A stretch of 28,403 bases of DNA from JABCPO02 sp052174015 (GTDB taxonomy: Bacteria; Bacillota; Clostridia; TANB77; CAG-508), in NCBI GenBank assembly GCA_052174015.1, contig JBQMXM010000011.1:1-28403 (forward strand), written 5' to 3'. Of this stretch, positions 17,006 to 26,214 are shown one piece after another (the first letter of the stretch is position 1; each line of letters opens with the position of its first letter). The translations under genes were made by a program, and so were the position numbers. The notes under the pieces are model-generated. The model worked only from the letters and a program-made list of their open reading frames with translations. It did no database searches and was not told the DNA's origin.

Positions 17006-17073
17006 ATCATTTATCATTTATTAATTTATTTCATATTTTTCTATTAAACACATCTAAATACATCTTTAAAATA

Positions 17074-18210
17074 TTAATCTAAATCTTTTAGTATAATTTC
17101 ACAAATGTTTTTAGTAGCATTTAATTTACCTAATTGTTTTGAATTTTTTTTCATTTCAATTATATTTTGAGGATTAGATTTTAACTCTACTAATTTTTCT
17201 TCTATATTATCATTTGTTAAAAATATACCTGCATTATGATTTTCTAAAAAGTAACAATTTGCCATTTCTTGTCCTGGTAATGGATTTATCATAAGTATTG
17301 GAACTCCTAAAGCTAATGCTTCTGTTGTTGTTAATCCACCTGGTTTAGAAAATATAAAGTCTGATATTGTCATTAACTTAGCTGGTTCTTGTGTAAATGT
17401 TAATAATGTACAATTTTCTTCTAATTCTTTTTTCTCTATAAATTCTTTAAAGAAATTTTGTAATTTAGGATTTTTACCTGTGATACATACAAAGTGATAA
17501 TCATTAAAAATATTAATAGCTAAGTTTAAATGTTCTAAAATACTTTGATTGCTAAGCCCAAAAGCTCCACCACCAAAAAATGATATTATCTTTTTATCTT
17601 TTGGTATATTATTTTGTTTTTTAAAATCTTCTAATTCTTGTTTTGTATACTTCTTTAAAAATTGTGGCCTAATTGGTATACCTGTAATATATATTTTTTC
17701 TTTAGGTATCCCTTTATTAATTAAGTCTTGTTTCATTTCTTCACTTGATACAAATAAATGTGTTAATAATTTAAAATTAGAATACCATTGTTTATGTATT
17801 TCAAAATCTGTCATAATATTAGATATTGGTATATGAATATCTCCCTTTTCTTTTAATTGTGTACATATCTTAGATGGAAAAGGGTGTGTACATATTATTG
17901 CATCAGGTTGCTTTTCTTCTAAAAATTTTAAAAACTTTTTTCTAAATAACATAAAATTTGCATCTACAAAAGAATCTATTATTTCTAGATTTGCAGATTG
18001 GTACAATATTTTATATATAGGTGGCATATGTCTTATTAAAAAATTATATGTTCCTATTGAAGTATTATTTGCAAAATTATTTAAATATTCTAATGTATCA
18101 TTAGTTTCCACTTTAACATCATAATTTTCTTCTAAATATTCTTTTAATGAATTTGCAGCCATTAAATGCCCACCACCAAAAGAACAATATAATATTAATA
18201 TATTTTTCAT
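17074..18210 (-). CDS. GT28/UgtP-like glycosyltransferase (MGDG-synthase type)
   Basis: These enzymes add hexoses to diacylglycerol, making the glycolipids that anchor lipoteichoic acid; some relatives act on other lipid acceptors. The 378-residue product begins with ILILYCSFGGGH (Gly-rich acceptor/membrane loop, residues 4-15), has HPFPSK near 110, a second Gly-rich loop FGGGAFG near 214 and the donor-binding signature SKPGGLTTTEAL near 290, the usual GT28 layout. The frame is open to an ATG at 18225. The ATG at 18210 is preferred because AAAGGAA lies six bases before it. It has its own promoter and terminator and is bracketed by two copies of an intergenic repeat. Confidence 0.9.
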   Translation of the reverse strand: MKNILILYCSFGGGHLMAANSLKEYLEENYDVKVETNDTLEYLNNFANNTSIGTYNFLIRHMPPIYKILYQSANLEIIDSFVDANFMLFRKKFLKFLEEKQPDAIICTHPFPSKICTQLKEKGDIHIPISNIMTDFEIHKQWYSNFKLLTHLFVSSEEMKQDLINKGIPKEKIYITGIPIRPQFLKKYTKQELEDFKKQNNIPKDKKIISFFGGGAFGLSNQSILEHLNLAINIFNDYHFVCITGKNPKLQNFFKEFIEKKELEENCTLLTFTQEPAKLMTISDFIFSKPGGLTTTEALALGVPILMINPLPGQEMANCYFLENHNAGIFLTNDNIEEKLVELKSNPQNIIEMKKNSKQLGKLNATKNICEIILKDLD

Positions 18211-18239
18211 GAACTTTCCTTTCATATTTTAATAAATTT

Positions 18240-18269
18240 AGTATAGCACACTTAAATTTAAATTGTAAA
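18240..18269 (-). promoter_or_regulatory. promoter of the GT28 gene
   Basis: On the minus strand, TTTACA (18264-18269), an 18-bp spacer and TATACT (18240-18245) with an extended TGC just before the -10. It starts about 30 bases upstream of the ATG and lies downstream of repeat copy B. Confidence 0.65.
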
Positions 18270-18301
18270 TATATGTATTATTAAAATAAAATTGAAGATT
18301 T

Positions 18302-18396
18302 TTAAAAATAAAAACGCTAAAAAAGCCTTTGTTTCCGATAGATTTAGAGATTTTTATATAATTTTAATGCTATTTTTTGATAAAAAAATTATATTT
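18302..18396. repeat. structured intergenic repeat, copy B
   Basis: The core at 18330-18356 matches copy A over 27 bases with one difference (C to T). GCT (18316-18318) pairs with AGC (18324-18326), where copy A has GGG and CCC, so this stem has changed on both sides. The larger stem CTTTG / TAGAG pairs with wobble on the plus strand but has two mismatches on the minus strand. The minus strand reads GTTTTTATTTTT after the small hairpin. A 12-base insertion relative to copy A lies between the core and the GCTATTTTTT block. Confidence 0.7.
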
Positions 18397-18736
18397 ATTT
18401 TTATGATTTCATTTATATAAAACACTAATTTAGAATTATTTTTGATATTTTAAAAAAACTTACACAATTTTAAAAAAACTACTAATATCATATATATTGC
18501 ATATATACATTTAGATATATTAAAAATTATAAAGCTTATATTATAAATATTAAAAATAATAAATAAAAGTGGTAAACTCTTAATATTTGAAAATAATATA
18601 AACATAAATTATAATAATGTTAACAGATATTATGATTAAAAATTCATGAACAATAAAATCTAAATATTATAAAGATATAATATAAGAAAACATAATTAAA
18701 GAAAAAAGGAAAATAAGATAGTATTGGGGGTAATAA

Positions 18737-19000
18737 ATGAGGACTGATAGTGAAATTAGAAGAAGTATAGAATTAGCAAAAAAGCCACATTGTGAGAAAA
18801 CAGATGAAGAATATGAAGAATATGCAAGAATAAAATTTAGAGTTGGTTTCGGACAAATAGTAGGTCCTAGATATGCAGCTGGAGATGCATATAGTAGAAT
18901 GTTTACAACTTGGTGGGTAAAAGAAAATGAAGAATTTTATAGAGATGGAAGTGAATTAGAAAGATTAAGAAAAAAGAATATAAAATATTATAAAAAATAA
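18737..19000 (+). CDS. small hypothetical protein, 87 aa
   Basis: I do not recognise this protein. It has a GGGGG-type ribosome site eight bases before the ATG, a coding-like reading frame and a strong terminator after it. The product is highly charged: Arg/Glu/Lys-rich at both ends, with a less charged centre containing GFGQIVGPRYAAGDAYSRMFTT and a Trp pair at residues 58-59. No signal peptide or membrane segment is present, and the only Cys is at residue 19. It is predicted to be a small soluble, helix-rich protein. It stands alone between the glycosyltransferase gene and the giant surface-protein gene. Confidence 0.65.
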   Translation: MRTDSEIRRSIELAKKPHCEKTDEEYEEYARIKFRVGFGQIVGPRYAAGDAYSRMFTTWWVKENEEFYRDGSELERLRKKNIKYYKK

Positions 19001-19043
19001 TTAAAAAAAGCATAAATTACTATTATTATTCCTAAAATAGAAA

Positions 19044-19069
19044 AAAGGTATGTATTATTACATACCTTT
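19044..19069. terminator. bidirectional terminator between convergent genes
   Basis: Perfect 11-bp stem (AAAGGTATGTA / TACATACCTTT) with a four-base loop. T-runs on both strands let it serve both the small plus-strand gene and the giant minus-strand gene. Confidence 0.85.
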
Positions 19070-19113
19070 ATTTGTTTGAATTATTTGTTATTTGAACGAT
19101 TAATTAATTTTTT

Positions 19114-22100
19114 CTACGAATGTAGATTGACTGAATTTCTTTTTCTTTTGTATATAACTATTGTTAGTATAGAAATTATAATTGCAATACTTACACCTGA
19201 AAGTATATATATTGTATGCATTTTCTTTTTACCTAAGTTTAATAAACCTGTAGGTGGTGATATTGTTATAATTTCTGTTGAAGCTGTATCTATTTCACTA
19301 GCTGTTGTTGAATATGTTAATTGTTCTTCTATAAGTCCTGTATCATTGTCGCTATCTTTTCCATCTCCTGGTTTTAAACCACTTCCATGTCCTGCTTTTA
19401 CATCTAATTCAGTTATATAGTTTCCTGTTATATCATAGTTATTTTTACCATTATCTGTTGTATATGCTAATAATTCGGCAACATTTTCTATACTTGCATT
19501 TTTATCTCCATTACTTGAGAATGTTTTAGATAATTGTATATTCCATGTTTGTGAACTATTTGCTATATTAGATTTAGCTAATGGTTCTAATTGTCGTCCT
19601 TCTTCTTTTAATAGTAATACATTTGAAGTTACATTATTATTGGATACACTTTGTCCATTTATATTTTTTATACTTGAAATATTTTTTATGTATTCTTCTC
19701 CTCTACTATCTAGATATCTAGCTTCTTTTGCACTTCGCTTATCATAAACACCTCTAATCAATCCTATTAGATCTTGTTTATCTGCTACTTGCCAATGTTT
19801 ATTTAATTCATTATCTAATTTTACTACAGTTGAATTTGCTGCAAAATCTGCAATCTGTCTTATTTTAATTTTTGAAGTTGTAATACTATTTGTTGGTTTA
19901 TAGTATGATTTATCTACTATATTTCCAAAGTAATAATTTGAATCATATTCATGTTTATTTATACCTTGCTTACTATTTAATTCTAATTTACCTGTAAAGT
20001 TTGCATTTATCCTATATTCATCTACCTTATTTAAAGCTAATTTATTGTATTCAATCTTTGAATCTATTTCACTTAAATTGTATACTGATATTTCATATGT
20101 AGCTTGAAGTGTAGAATCTTGTATTAATGAATCATCAACATTTATATATCTAAATCCAGGATTTAAATTTGATTGTGATGCTTTCTTTTTAATTTTACTA
20201 TACATACTTCCATCTTGTAGTTCAGTTCTGTCTAATGTAAGTACTGCTTCAATACCTTTTGAATTTTGAGTATCTATAACTCTTTCAAACTTTGTAATCT
20301 TACTTGTAAAGTCTAGGTTTTTACTAAAGCTATTTGATTCTGGATTTGGTATCTTATTATCTATAATAGGTTTATATGTGTATTTTAGATCTACTATTTC
20401 ATTACCATCTGCTGTAATTAATTTTAAATTTGTTAATTCTTTATTAACTACTACTTTACTTTCTGGTCTTTCTACCATTCCTAAATTAATATTAGATATT
20501 TCATATGTAATTTTAGTATTTTGTTTATCTGTATAGTCATAAATTATTGCTATACCATCTTTGTATGCTTTCTTGTATTTCTTATCTTCACCCTGTGCCG
20601 CTTCTATATTTTCAAAATAATCTACTGAAAAATCTAGTTTTGGCGTCATTGTTTTTATTGTAGAATATCTATGTGCATCTCTTAAATTAGTTATATCTAC
20701 ATTATTAAGGTCACTCTCTCTAAATACTTTTAACATTTCAAGATTATTATTTTTAAATGTTTCAAATCTTTTAGCTATTTCACTTCTTCTTGCTTCATCA
20801 TCTCTTGCAAAAGAATAACTTGTATTTCCATCAATATTATCTCGTTTTTTATTTAACCATGTAATACTTGCATTATCTTTATTATTGTTATAGAACATTG
20901 TATTTTTAAATGCCATACCATTATACCATTTTTCTTTTCTATTAATAATATTATTTTCTGCAGTTGATTTCAAATCATTTTTATCTATATTTATATATTC
21001 ACTTAATCTTGAAAAATTATTATCTTGATTTATATATTGTTGTATCTTACTTTCATCATTTATAAATTGTTTTATTTTTTCTTTTGATGGTGATGTATAA
21101 TATGTACTCAGTACAAAGTTTCCTGCTGGAACTCCTGTGAATGTATATTCACCCTTATCATTTGTCTCTGTAATACTTTCATAACCAGTTGCTTTTAAAA
21201 GATCTATGTCTATATCTTCAGATTTAATTGATTGTGGCCATATAAATGTTTTGTCTTCAAATTCATCACTATTTCCTTTTTTAAATGTAACTCTTTCTTC
21301 TAACATTACAGGATATTTTTTAAGCACCCTATCTTCTTTTTCTGTATATTTTCCATCTCCTGTAATTATTCCGTTATTATTTTTTACATTTCTTAAATCT
21401 TCAAATAATTTACCTTTTAATACTCTCTTTTTATCTTCATTTTTTGGTATTTGTAATCTAATTGTTTCAGCTTCATCTGTATCATCTTCTTTTAATTTTG
21501 ATGTTTGATCATAATTACTTGGTGCTGAATCTTTATCTAACTTAGCAGTTGCTTGTCCTGTTAATACATCATATGATGCAAAAGCCCCTATTTCTACTTC
21601 ATTTTTAAAATCTCCAAGATCTAAAGCATTTCCTAATTTGTTAATTCCTTGTGATTTTGGATCTTTTAAGATTCCTAACGCCTCTTTATCTTCTACCTGA
21701 GTAATATCTGATACATTTTTAACCCTAAATACTAATTTAAATTCTAATCTTTCACCTGGATATATTAAGTAATTAGGATTGTTTCCACTATTACCACTAT
21801 TATCTCTTGTTTGATATACCTTCATCTTATTATTTGCATAATTATTTGGAATTCTCTCTTTTGATTCTTTCCAATTAGTTGAATCATATTCTGTATCTAA
21901 TTCATTTCCCTTTGATATATTTTTTCCTGTATACTCAGGTGTATTTAAATATTTTTTAATTTCTGACTTACTATCTTTTACAGAATATGTTGGTCTAGAA
22001 ATTTCAACATCTTTTTCTTTTAGATTTCCACCATTTTTTTCTACATTTTCTTCATGGTCTTCTTTTTGTATTCTCTTTTTCAATGTATAATTTACTAATT

Positions 22101-25100
22101 CCAATTTATCTGAAACGATATCATTTAATTGACTTACTAATGCTGCATCTTTTAATGAATCATTATATACTGTAATATTATATGTTAAAAATACATCTAA
22201 TTGTCTTGAATTATATGTTGTATTTCCATTATTATCTAAACTTTTTTCTTTATTTAACTCATCATTTAGTAATTTTTTTATTGTTGGATTAGATGAGTAC
22301 ATTGAAGTTCTATATATATAGTCTGTCTTATATATATTTATATCTTTTCTTTCTTTTGTTACCTTACCATTAATTTGTTCTGTTAAATTTAATTTATACA
22401 ATTCATTTTTTTCTTCTTCTGTTAATGCATTTGCATATACATTATTATATGGGTATGATGCCGCTTTCTTATTTACTGTTACAAAAGCATTTGTTAGATT
22501 TTTAGTAACTCCTAAATCTACCCATCTTTTCTTAAGTCCCATATTTATATGTCTCATATTTTCTGTTGATGCATATATTCCGTCTACTCCCTGAATATTT
22601 TCTCCATCAACATCTTTGATTATTTTATCTGTTTTATTAAATGAAAACTTATCTGTTGTTGGGAATGCTAATCCTATTGATAATGTTGAAGCTTCCATAA
22701 ATTTATTATAGTATTCTTCTTTTGATAATTTTTCATTTTCTTTTGGACTATTTGGTACATATTTAGAATCAACATATTTATTATTACTCTTATTTATTTC
22801 ACCCTTATACTTAATATCTCTTCCATTTCCTTTTCCAGATACTGAAGGATATGTTCTACCTTCAGTTTCAAGACTTGAAGTCATTTTGTTTTTTCCAATT
22901 ATTTCTGCATTATTCTTTGAAAATTCAGCTCTATCATCTGGTCTTTCTGCTACAAATGATGAATTGAAATATTTTTTCTTTTCTGTTGTATTAGTTGCAT
23001 TATACTTATTTCCATTTGGAGCTGATGAATCATCAAATGATAATTTTTCACTCTTAACCTCATTTAATTTTTGTAATGGAATTACTGGTTCATAACATAA
23101 TCCATCATAATCATATACAACTTCAAATTTAACAACATGATTTTTTGGATATTTTTTCTTTTCTGCTTTTGTTAATCCTATTTGGTAAATATAGTATAAT
23201 CCCCAATCTCCATCTTTATTTGTATATATTGGTCCTGTTACTTCATCATTTTCATTTCTTTGCTTATTTTTTGGTTTTTTATACAATCTAGCTTCTTCTT
23301 TTGATACTATTTCTTCAATTCTTGAAGCTTTTGTACTATCTTTTCCACTTTCTGGAGTTACTTTTAAAACTAATCTATTTACACGAACCCTTATTCCTTC
23401 AAGTGGTATATCTTTGTTTTCCTGATTACCATCTGTAGTCTTACTAAATATGTGGTCATATCCTAAATGTTTTACTCCCTGCGGTTTGTCTTCCCAAACT
23501 TTTCCACCTATTGGAATAGAACCTATTGAAGTTAATTTGTCACTTGTTATTTCCTCTTCATCATCACCAGAAGTTTTAGCTTTTAATTTTAATTCTGCAT
23601 CTAACATTACAAATTCATACCATCTTACACCAGCATATGTTACTAGTGGTTGAGAAGTTATTTTTTTGTAATTTCCTTTTACTGATGTTGTTGGTGTATA
23701 ATTTCCATCAGGTAAATATCCTGTAAATGGTTCTGGATATTCAACATATTTTGTATGTGAACCTATGTAATTACCTTCATCATCATAATCATCTACTGTT
23801 ACTGCTTTTGTTCCACTTCTATATCTTGTAACTGCTCTTACACCTATGTCTTCATATCCTTTATTTATTTGTATATTTTCTAAACTTCTAGATGCACCTT
23901 CAAATACTCCCATTTCTCCACTATATGTTTGATATGCAAATTCTACTCTAAATTTATCTATACTTAATAATCTATCATCATAATCTATTGCTAAATAAAA
24001 TTCTTCTTTAGAATATGGTGCTCTATATTCTTTATCCCTTTTATATTGTTTTTTCTTCTTTGGATAAATAATGTCCCAACTTCTAACATCTACTAAATTT
24101 TCTTCCTCATCTTTTTCTTCTATAGCATACTTATATCCTTTTTTAGATTCAGGAGCAGGATAATCTGGTTGTTTCAATTCTGTTTTAACTGGTTCTTTTA
24201 AAATTCTTCCTGCTTTACTTCCTTGTGGTCTATCTTCTGTTGGTTTTATTTGATTATTTATAGGTTTTATATCATGTCTTATTGTATCATTTGATTCTGC
24301 ATAACGGTCAGATTTTTGTGCTTTATCATATCTACCTTTTAATTTCATATCTATAATACCTGCAAATCTTGCACCTTGTGTTGTTTGTACTTGAGTATGT
24401 GATATATCTTCATCAACTAATCCCATTTCATAATCTAAATATAGTGGACCTATTAACCATTGTTGTTTTTCTGAGTTAAATACTATTAAATCTCTACTAT
24501 TATTTAAATTTTGATTTCCGTTCTGATTTTCTGATTTTCCATAAACTAATTTTGGTAAATATTTAATTTTAGGATTTTTAAATATTTTCTTTCTTGCTTC
24601 TTGCCCATTAAAATTATATTTTCCTGATACAGTTGCAGGGTCTATTAATTTTCTTTGATTACTTCCTTGATATGGATATCCTACTGCTTTCCAATGAACA
24701 ACTCTATCTTTTTGTGAACCTGAGTCAATATGTATTTCTTGTTTTAATTTTAAATTTTGTTTTTCTGAATCATATGTTCTTGCTCTCTCATCAAGCTTAT
24801 TTATAAACTTTTCATAAATTTCACTTTCTTTTATTAACTGATCTGCTACTGAACCTGATTTTCCATCTTTTACTATTACATAGTCTGGATGCATAATATA
24901 TTCATGTGGTGGTAATTTAGGATTTCCAGTCTTACCTATTTTTTGCCAAATATCTTTAACTTCAGTTGTTGTATAAAACGCATATTGTAGTGGAGTTGGG
25001 AATTTTCTTTTTAGCCATGCTCCATTTTGTTTTATTTTTTTACCTTTTTGCATTCCTTCTGTATATAGGTATAATTCTTCATCAATTCTGTTTGGTACAA

Positions 25101-26187
25101 ATCTTGTATTTTCCTTTTCATAAAAATTCTTTTGTAACCATGTTGCTCCAATATATCCTAATCTAGGAGATATCCTACGAGTATTATTTACAGTTTTTAA
25201 AGCTGGTGCTCCTTGTATATTAAAATTTCTACTTCCAGGTTCTGATTCAGTCTCTATATTATCAGTTATTTTTTGCCCATTAATAATTTCTTTTTTGGCT
25301 TCATTAAATCCAGCTTCTGCTTGTCTTTTCTTTGTTCTTTCTTTTCTTTCTAATTCAGAAACAACAGAATCTCTTGCATCTTGTGGAGTTGAATAATAGT
25401 AATTATGGAATAAGTCTGTTTGTGCACCATTATAGTTTACATCAACAGAATCACGTTCATCTATATTTTTATATTCTGGATATGGATTATCTACTCCTGC
25501 ATTTGGGTTATTTAAATCCCTTTCTCTATCTTGTGTAAGCTTATCTATAATTTTATTTTTTGTACTTTTTAATCCACTATCTACTGCATCTTTAGTCATT
25601 CCTTCAAGCTCACCATCTGCAGATCTTTTTTCTAAATTCTTTGAAACTGTCTGTGGTAAAGGAATTCCCCACCCTGAACAAAAAGCTCCTAAATCATCTA
25701 ATAAGTCTCTGTATGTATATGTGTAATTTATCTCTCTTTTAGCTGTACCTTCTAGCTTTCTCATACCTACAGGGTCATATTGGAAAGATTCATTTAGAAA
25801 TATTCCTGGTGTTCTACCTGGAACTTTATATTTAAGTTCAGGTGCTTTAGATTCTGGTATAGTGAAATTTGATTCTAATTTATGTGGTTTACTTACATTT
25901 GTTTGTTTTTTCCACTTAGTATTCATTTTACTTACAGCATTATTATTGACATATTTTTGTATTGCTTCATCTTGTTTTAAAGCATACATATATTCACTAT
26001 ATCCTGGTTTACCAGAATTCTTTGTAGCTGATAGTCCTCTTTTATCTGGAAAAGTTGTTATTTTATCACTTACTCTATCAGTATTTGCTTTTATAGCTTC
26101 ATTTAATAATGGAGATATAAACATAAGTAATACTGTGGTTAGTGCAATCATAACATATAATTTGATATTCTTTACATTACTTTTCAA
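19114..26187 (-). CDS. giant cell-wall surface protein with SdrD/Cna-B-like domains and SPPTG sorting motif
   Basis: A 2,357-residue exported protein. It begins with a signal peptide (basic start, hydrophobic stretch at about 10-27) and ends with SPPTG (2310-2314), a hydrophobic segment (about 2325-2346) and a basic tail, the order of a sortase signal. Two SdrD/Cna-B-type beta-sandwich domains are recognisable: one from IGGKVWED near residue 890, and one from LKGKLFEDLRN near 1587 to TGVPAGNFVLSTYY near 1695. The rest is repetitive-looking, Lys/Asp/Asn-rich, with at least two Cys (FCSGWG near 170 and GLCYEP near 1030). No enzymatic motif is seen. The start is TTG, six bases after GGAG and 27 bases behind the upstream gene. 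Likely an adhesin or wall scaffold. Confidence 0.88.
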   Translation of the reverse strand: MKSNVKNIKLYVMIALTTVLLMFISPLLNEAIKANTDRVSDKITTFPDKRGLSATKNSGKPGYSEYMYALKQDEAIQKYVNNNAVSKMNTKWKKQTNVSKPHKLESNFTIPESKAPELKYKVPGRTPGIFLNESFQYDPVGMRKLEGTAKREINYTYTYRDLLDDLGAFCSGWGIPLPQTVSKNLEKRSADGELEGMTKDAVDSGLKSTKNKIIDKLTQDRERDLNNPNAGVDNPYPEYKNIDERDSVDVNYNGAQTDLFHNYYYSTPQDARDSVVSELERKERTKKRQAEAGFNEAKKEIINGQKITDNIETESEPGSRNFNIQGAPALKTVNNTRRISPRLGYIGATWLQKNFYEKENTRFVPNRIDEELYLYTEGMQKGKKIKQNGAWLKRKFPTPLQYAFYTTTEVKDIWQKIGKTGNPKLPPHEYIMHPDYVIVKDGKSGSVADQLIKESEIYEKFINKLDERARTYDSEKQNLKLKQEIHIDSGSQKDRVVHWKAVGYPYQGSNQRKLIDPATVSGKYNFNGQEARKKIFKNPKIKYLPKLVYGKSENQNGNQNLNNSRDLIVFNSEKQQWLIGPLYLDYEMGLVDEDISHTQVQTTQGARFAGIIDMKLKGRYDKAQKSDRYAESNDTIRHDIKPINNQIKPTEDRPQGSKAGRILKEPVKTELKQPDYPAPESKKGYKYAIEEKDEEENLVDVRSWDIIYPKKKKQYKRDKEYRAPYSKEEFYLAIDYDDRLLSIDKFRVEFAYQTYSGEMGVFEGASRSLENIQINKGYEDIGVRAVTRYRSGTKAVTVDDYDDEGNYIGSHTKYVEYPEPFTGYLPDGNYTPTTSVKGNYKKITSQPLVTYAGVRWYEFVMLDAELKLKAKTSGDDEEEITSDKLTSIGSIPIGGKVWEDKPQGVKHLGYDHIFSKTTDGNQENKDIPLEGIRVRVNRLVLKVTPESGKDSTKASRIEEIVSKEEARLYKKPKNKQRNENDEVTGPIYTNKDGDWGLYYIYQIGLTKAEKKKYPKNHVVKFEVVYDYDGLCYEPVIPLQKLNEVKSEKLSFDDSSAPNGNKYNATNTTEKKKYFNSSFVAERPDDRAEFSKNNAEIIGKNKMTSSLETEGRTYPSVSGKGNGRDIKYKGEINKSNNKYVDSKYVPNSPKENEKLSKEEYYNKFMEASTLSIGLAFPTTDKFSFNKTDKIIKDVDGENIQGVDGIYASTENMRHINMGLKKRWVDLGVTKNLTNAFVTVNKKAASYPYNNVYANALTEEEKNELYKLNLTEQINGKVTKERKDINIYKTDYIYRTSMYSSNPTIKKLLNDELNKEKSLDNNGNTTYNSRQLDVFLTYNITVYNDSLKDAALVSQLNDIVSDKLELVNYTLKKRIQKEDHEENVEKNGGNLKEKDVEISRPTYSVKDSKSEIKKYLNTPEYTGKNISKGNELDTEYDSTNWKESKERIPNNYANNKMKVYQTRDNSGNSGNNPNYLIYPGERLEFKLVFRVKNVSDITQVEDKEALGILKDPKSQGINKLGNALDLGDFKNEVEIGAFASYDVLTGQATAKLDKDSAPSNYDQTSKLKEDDTDEAETIRLQIPKNEDKKRVLKGKLFEDLRNVKNNNGIITGDGKYTEKEDRVLKKYPVMLEERVTFKKGNSDEFEDKTFIWPQSIKSEDIDIDLLKATGYESITETNDKGEYTFTGVPAGNFVLSTYYTSPSKEKIKQFINDESKIQQYINQDNNFSRLSEYINIDKNDLKSTAENNIINRKEKWYNGMAFKNTMFYNNNKDNASITWLNKKRDNIDGNTSYSFARDDEARRSEIAKRFETFKNNNLEMLKVFRESDLNNVDITNLRDAHRYSTIKTMTPKLDFSVDYFENIEAAQGEDKKYKKAYKDGIAIIYDYTDKQNTKITYEISNINLGMVERPESKVVVNKELTNLKLITADGNEIVDLKYTYKPIIDNKIPNPESNSFSKNLDFTSKITKFERVIDTQNSKGIEAVLTLDRTELQDGSMYSKIKKKASQSNLNPGFRYINVDDSLIQDSTLQATYEISVYNLSEIDSKIEYNKLALNKVDEYRINANFTGKLELNSKQGINKHEYDSNYYFGNIVDKSYYKPTNSITTSKIKIRQIADFAANSTVVKLDNELNKHWQVADKQDLIGLIRGVYDKRSAKEARYLDSRGEEYIKNISSIKNINGQSVSNNNVTSNVLLLKEEGRQLEPLAKSNIANSSQTWNIQLSKTFSSNGDKNASIENVAELLAYTTDNGKNNYDITGNYITELDVKAGHGSGLKPGDGKDSDNDTGLIEEQLTYSTTASEIDTASTEIITISPPTGLLNLGKKKMHTIYILSGVSIAIIISILTIVIYKRKRNSVNLHS

Positions 26188-26214
26188 GATGTGCTCCTTT
26201 CTTTTGTATTTAAT

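Larger units (their letters stand above)
16617..17073. other. 457-bp non-coding region upstream of the polysaccharide operon
   Basis: No gene is seen. From right to left on the minus strand it holds the terminator of the glycosyltransferase gene (16964-17005), an A+T-rich stretch, repeat copy A (16788-16860) and the operon promoter (16676-16704). Confidence 0.7.
18211..18736. other. 526-bp non-coding region between divergent genes
   Basis: It contains the promoter of the glycosyltransferase gene, repeat copy B (18302-18396) and then about 340 bases of A+T-rich DNA leading to the small plus-strand gene. A TATAAT-like sequence near 18676-18681 could serve that gene, but no good -35 box accompanies it. 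I see no RNA gene of a known family. Confidence 0.6.

Noticed and set aside
16788..18396. Repeats as MITEs or insertion sequences
   Set aside because: The unit has no terminal inverted repeats spanning its length, no target-site duplication I can see, and no transposase nearby.
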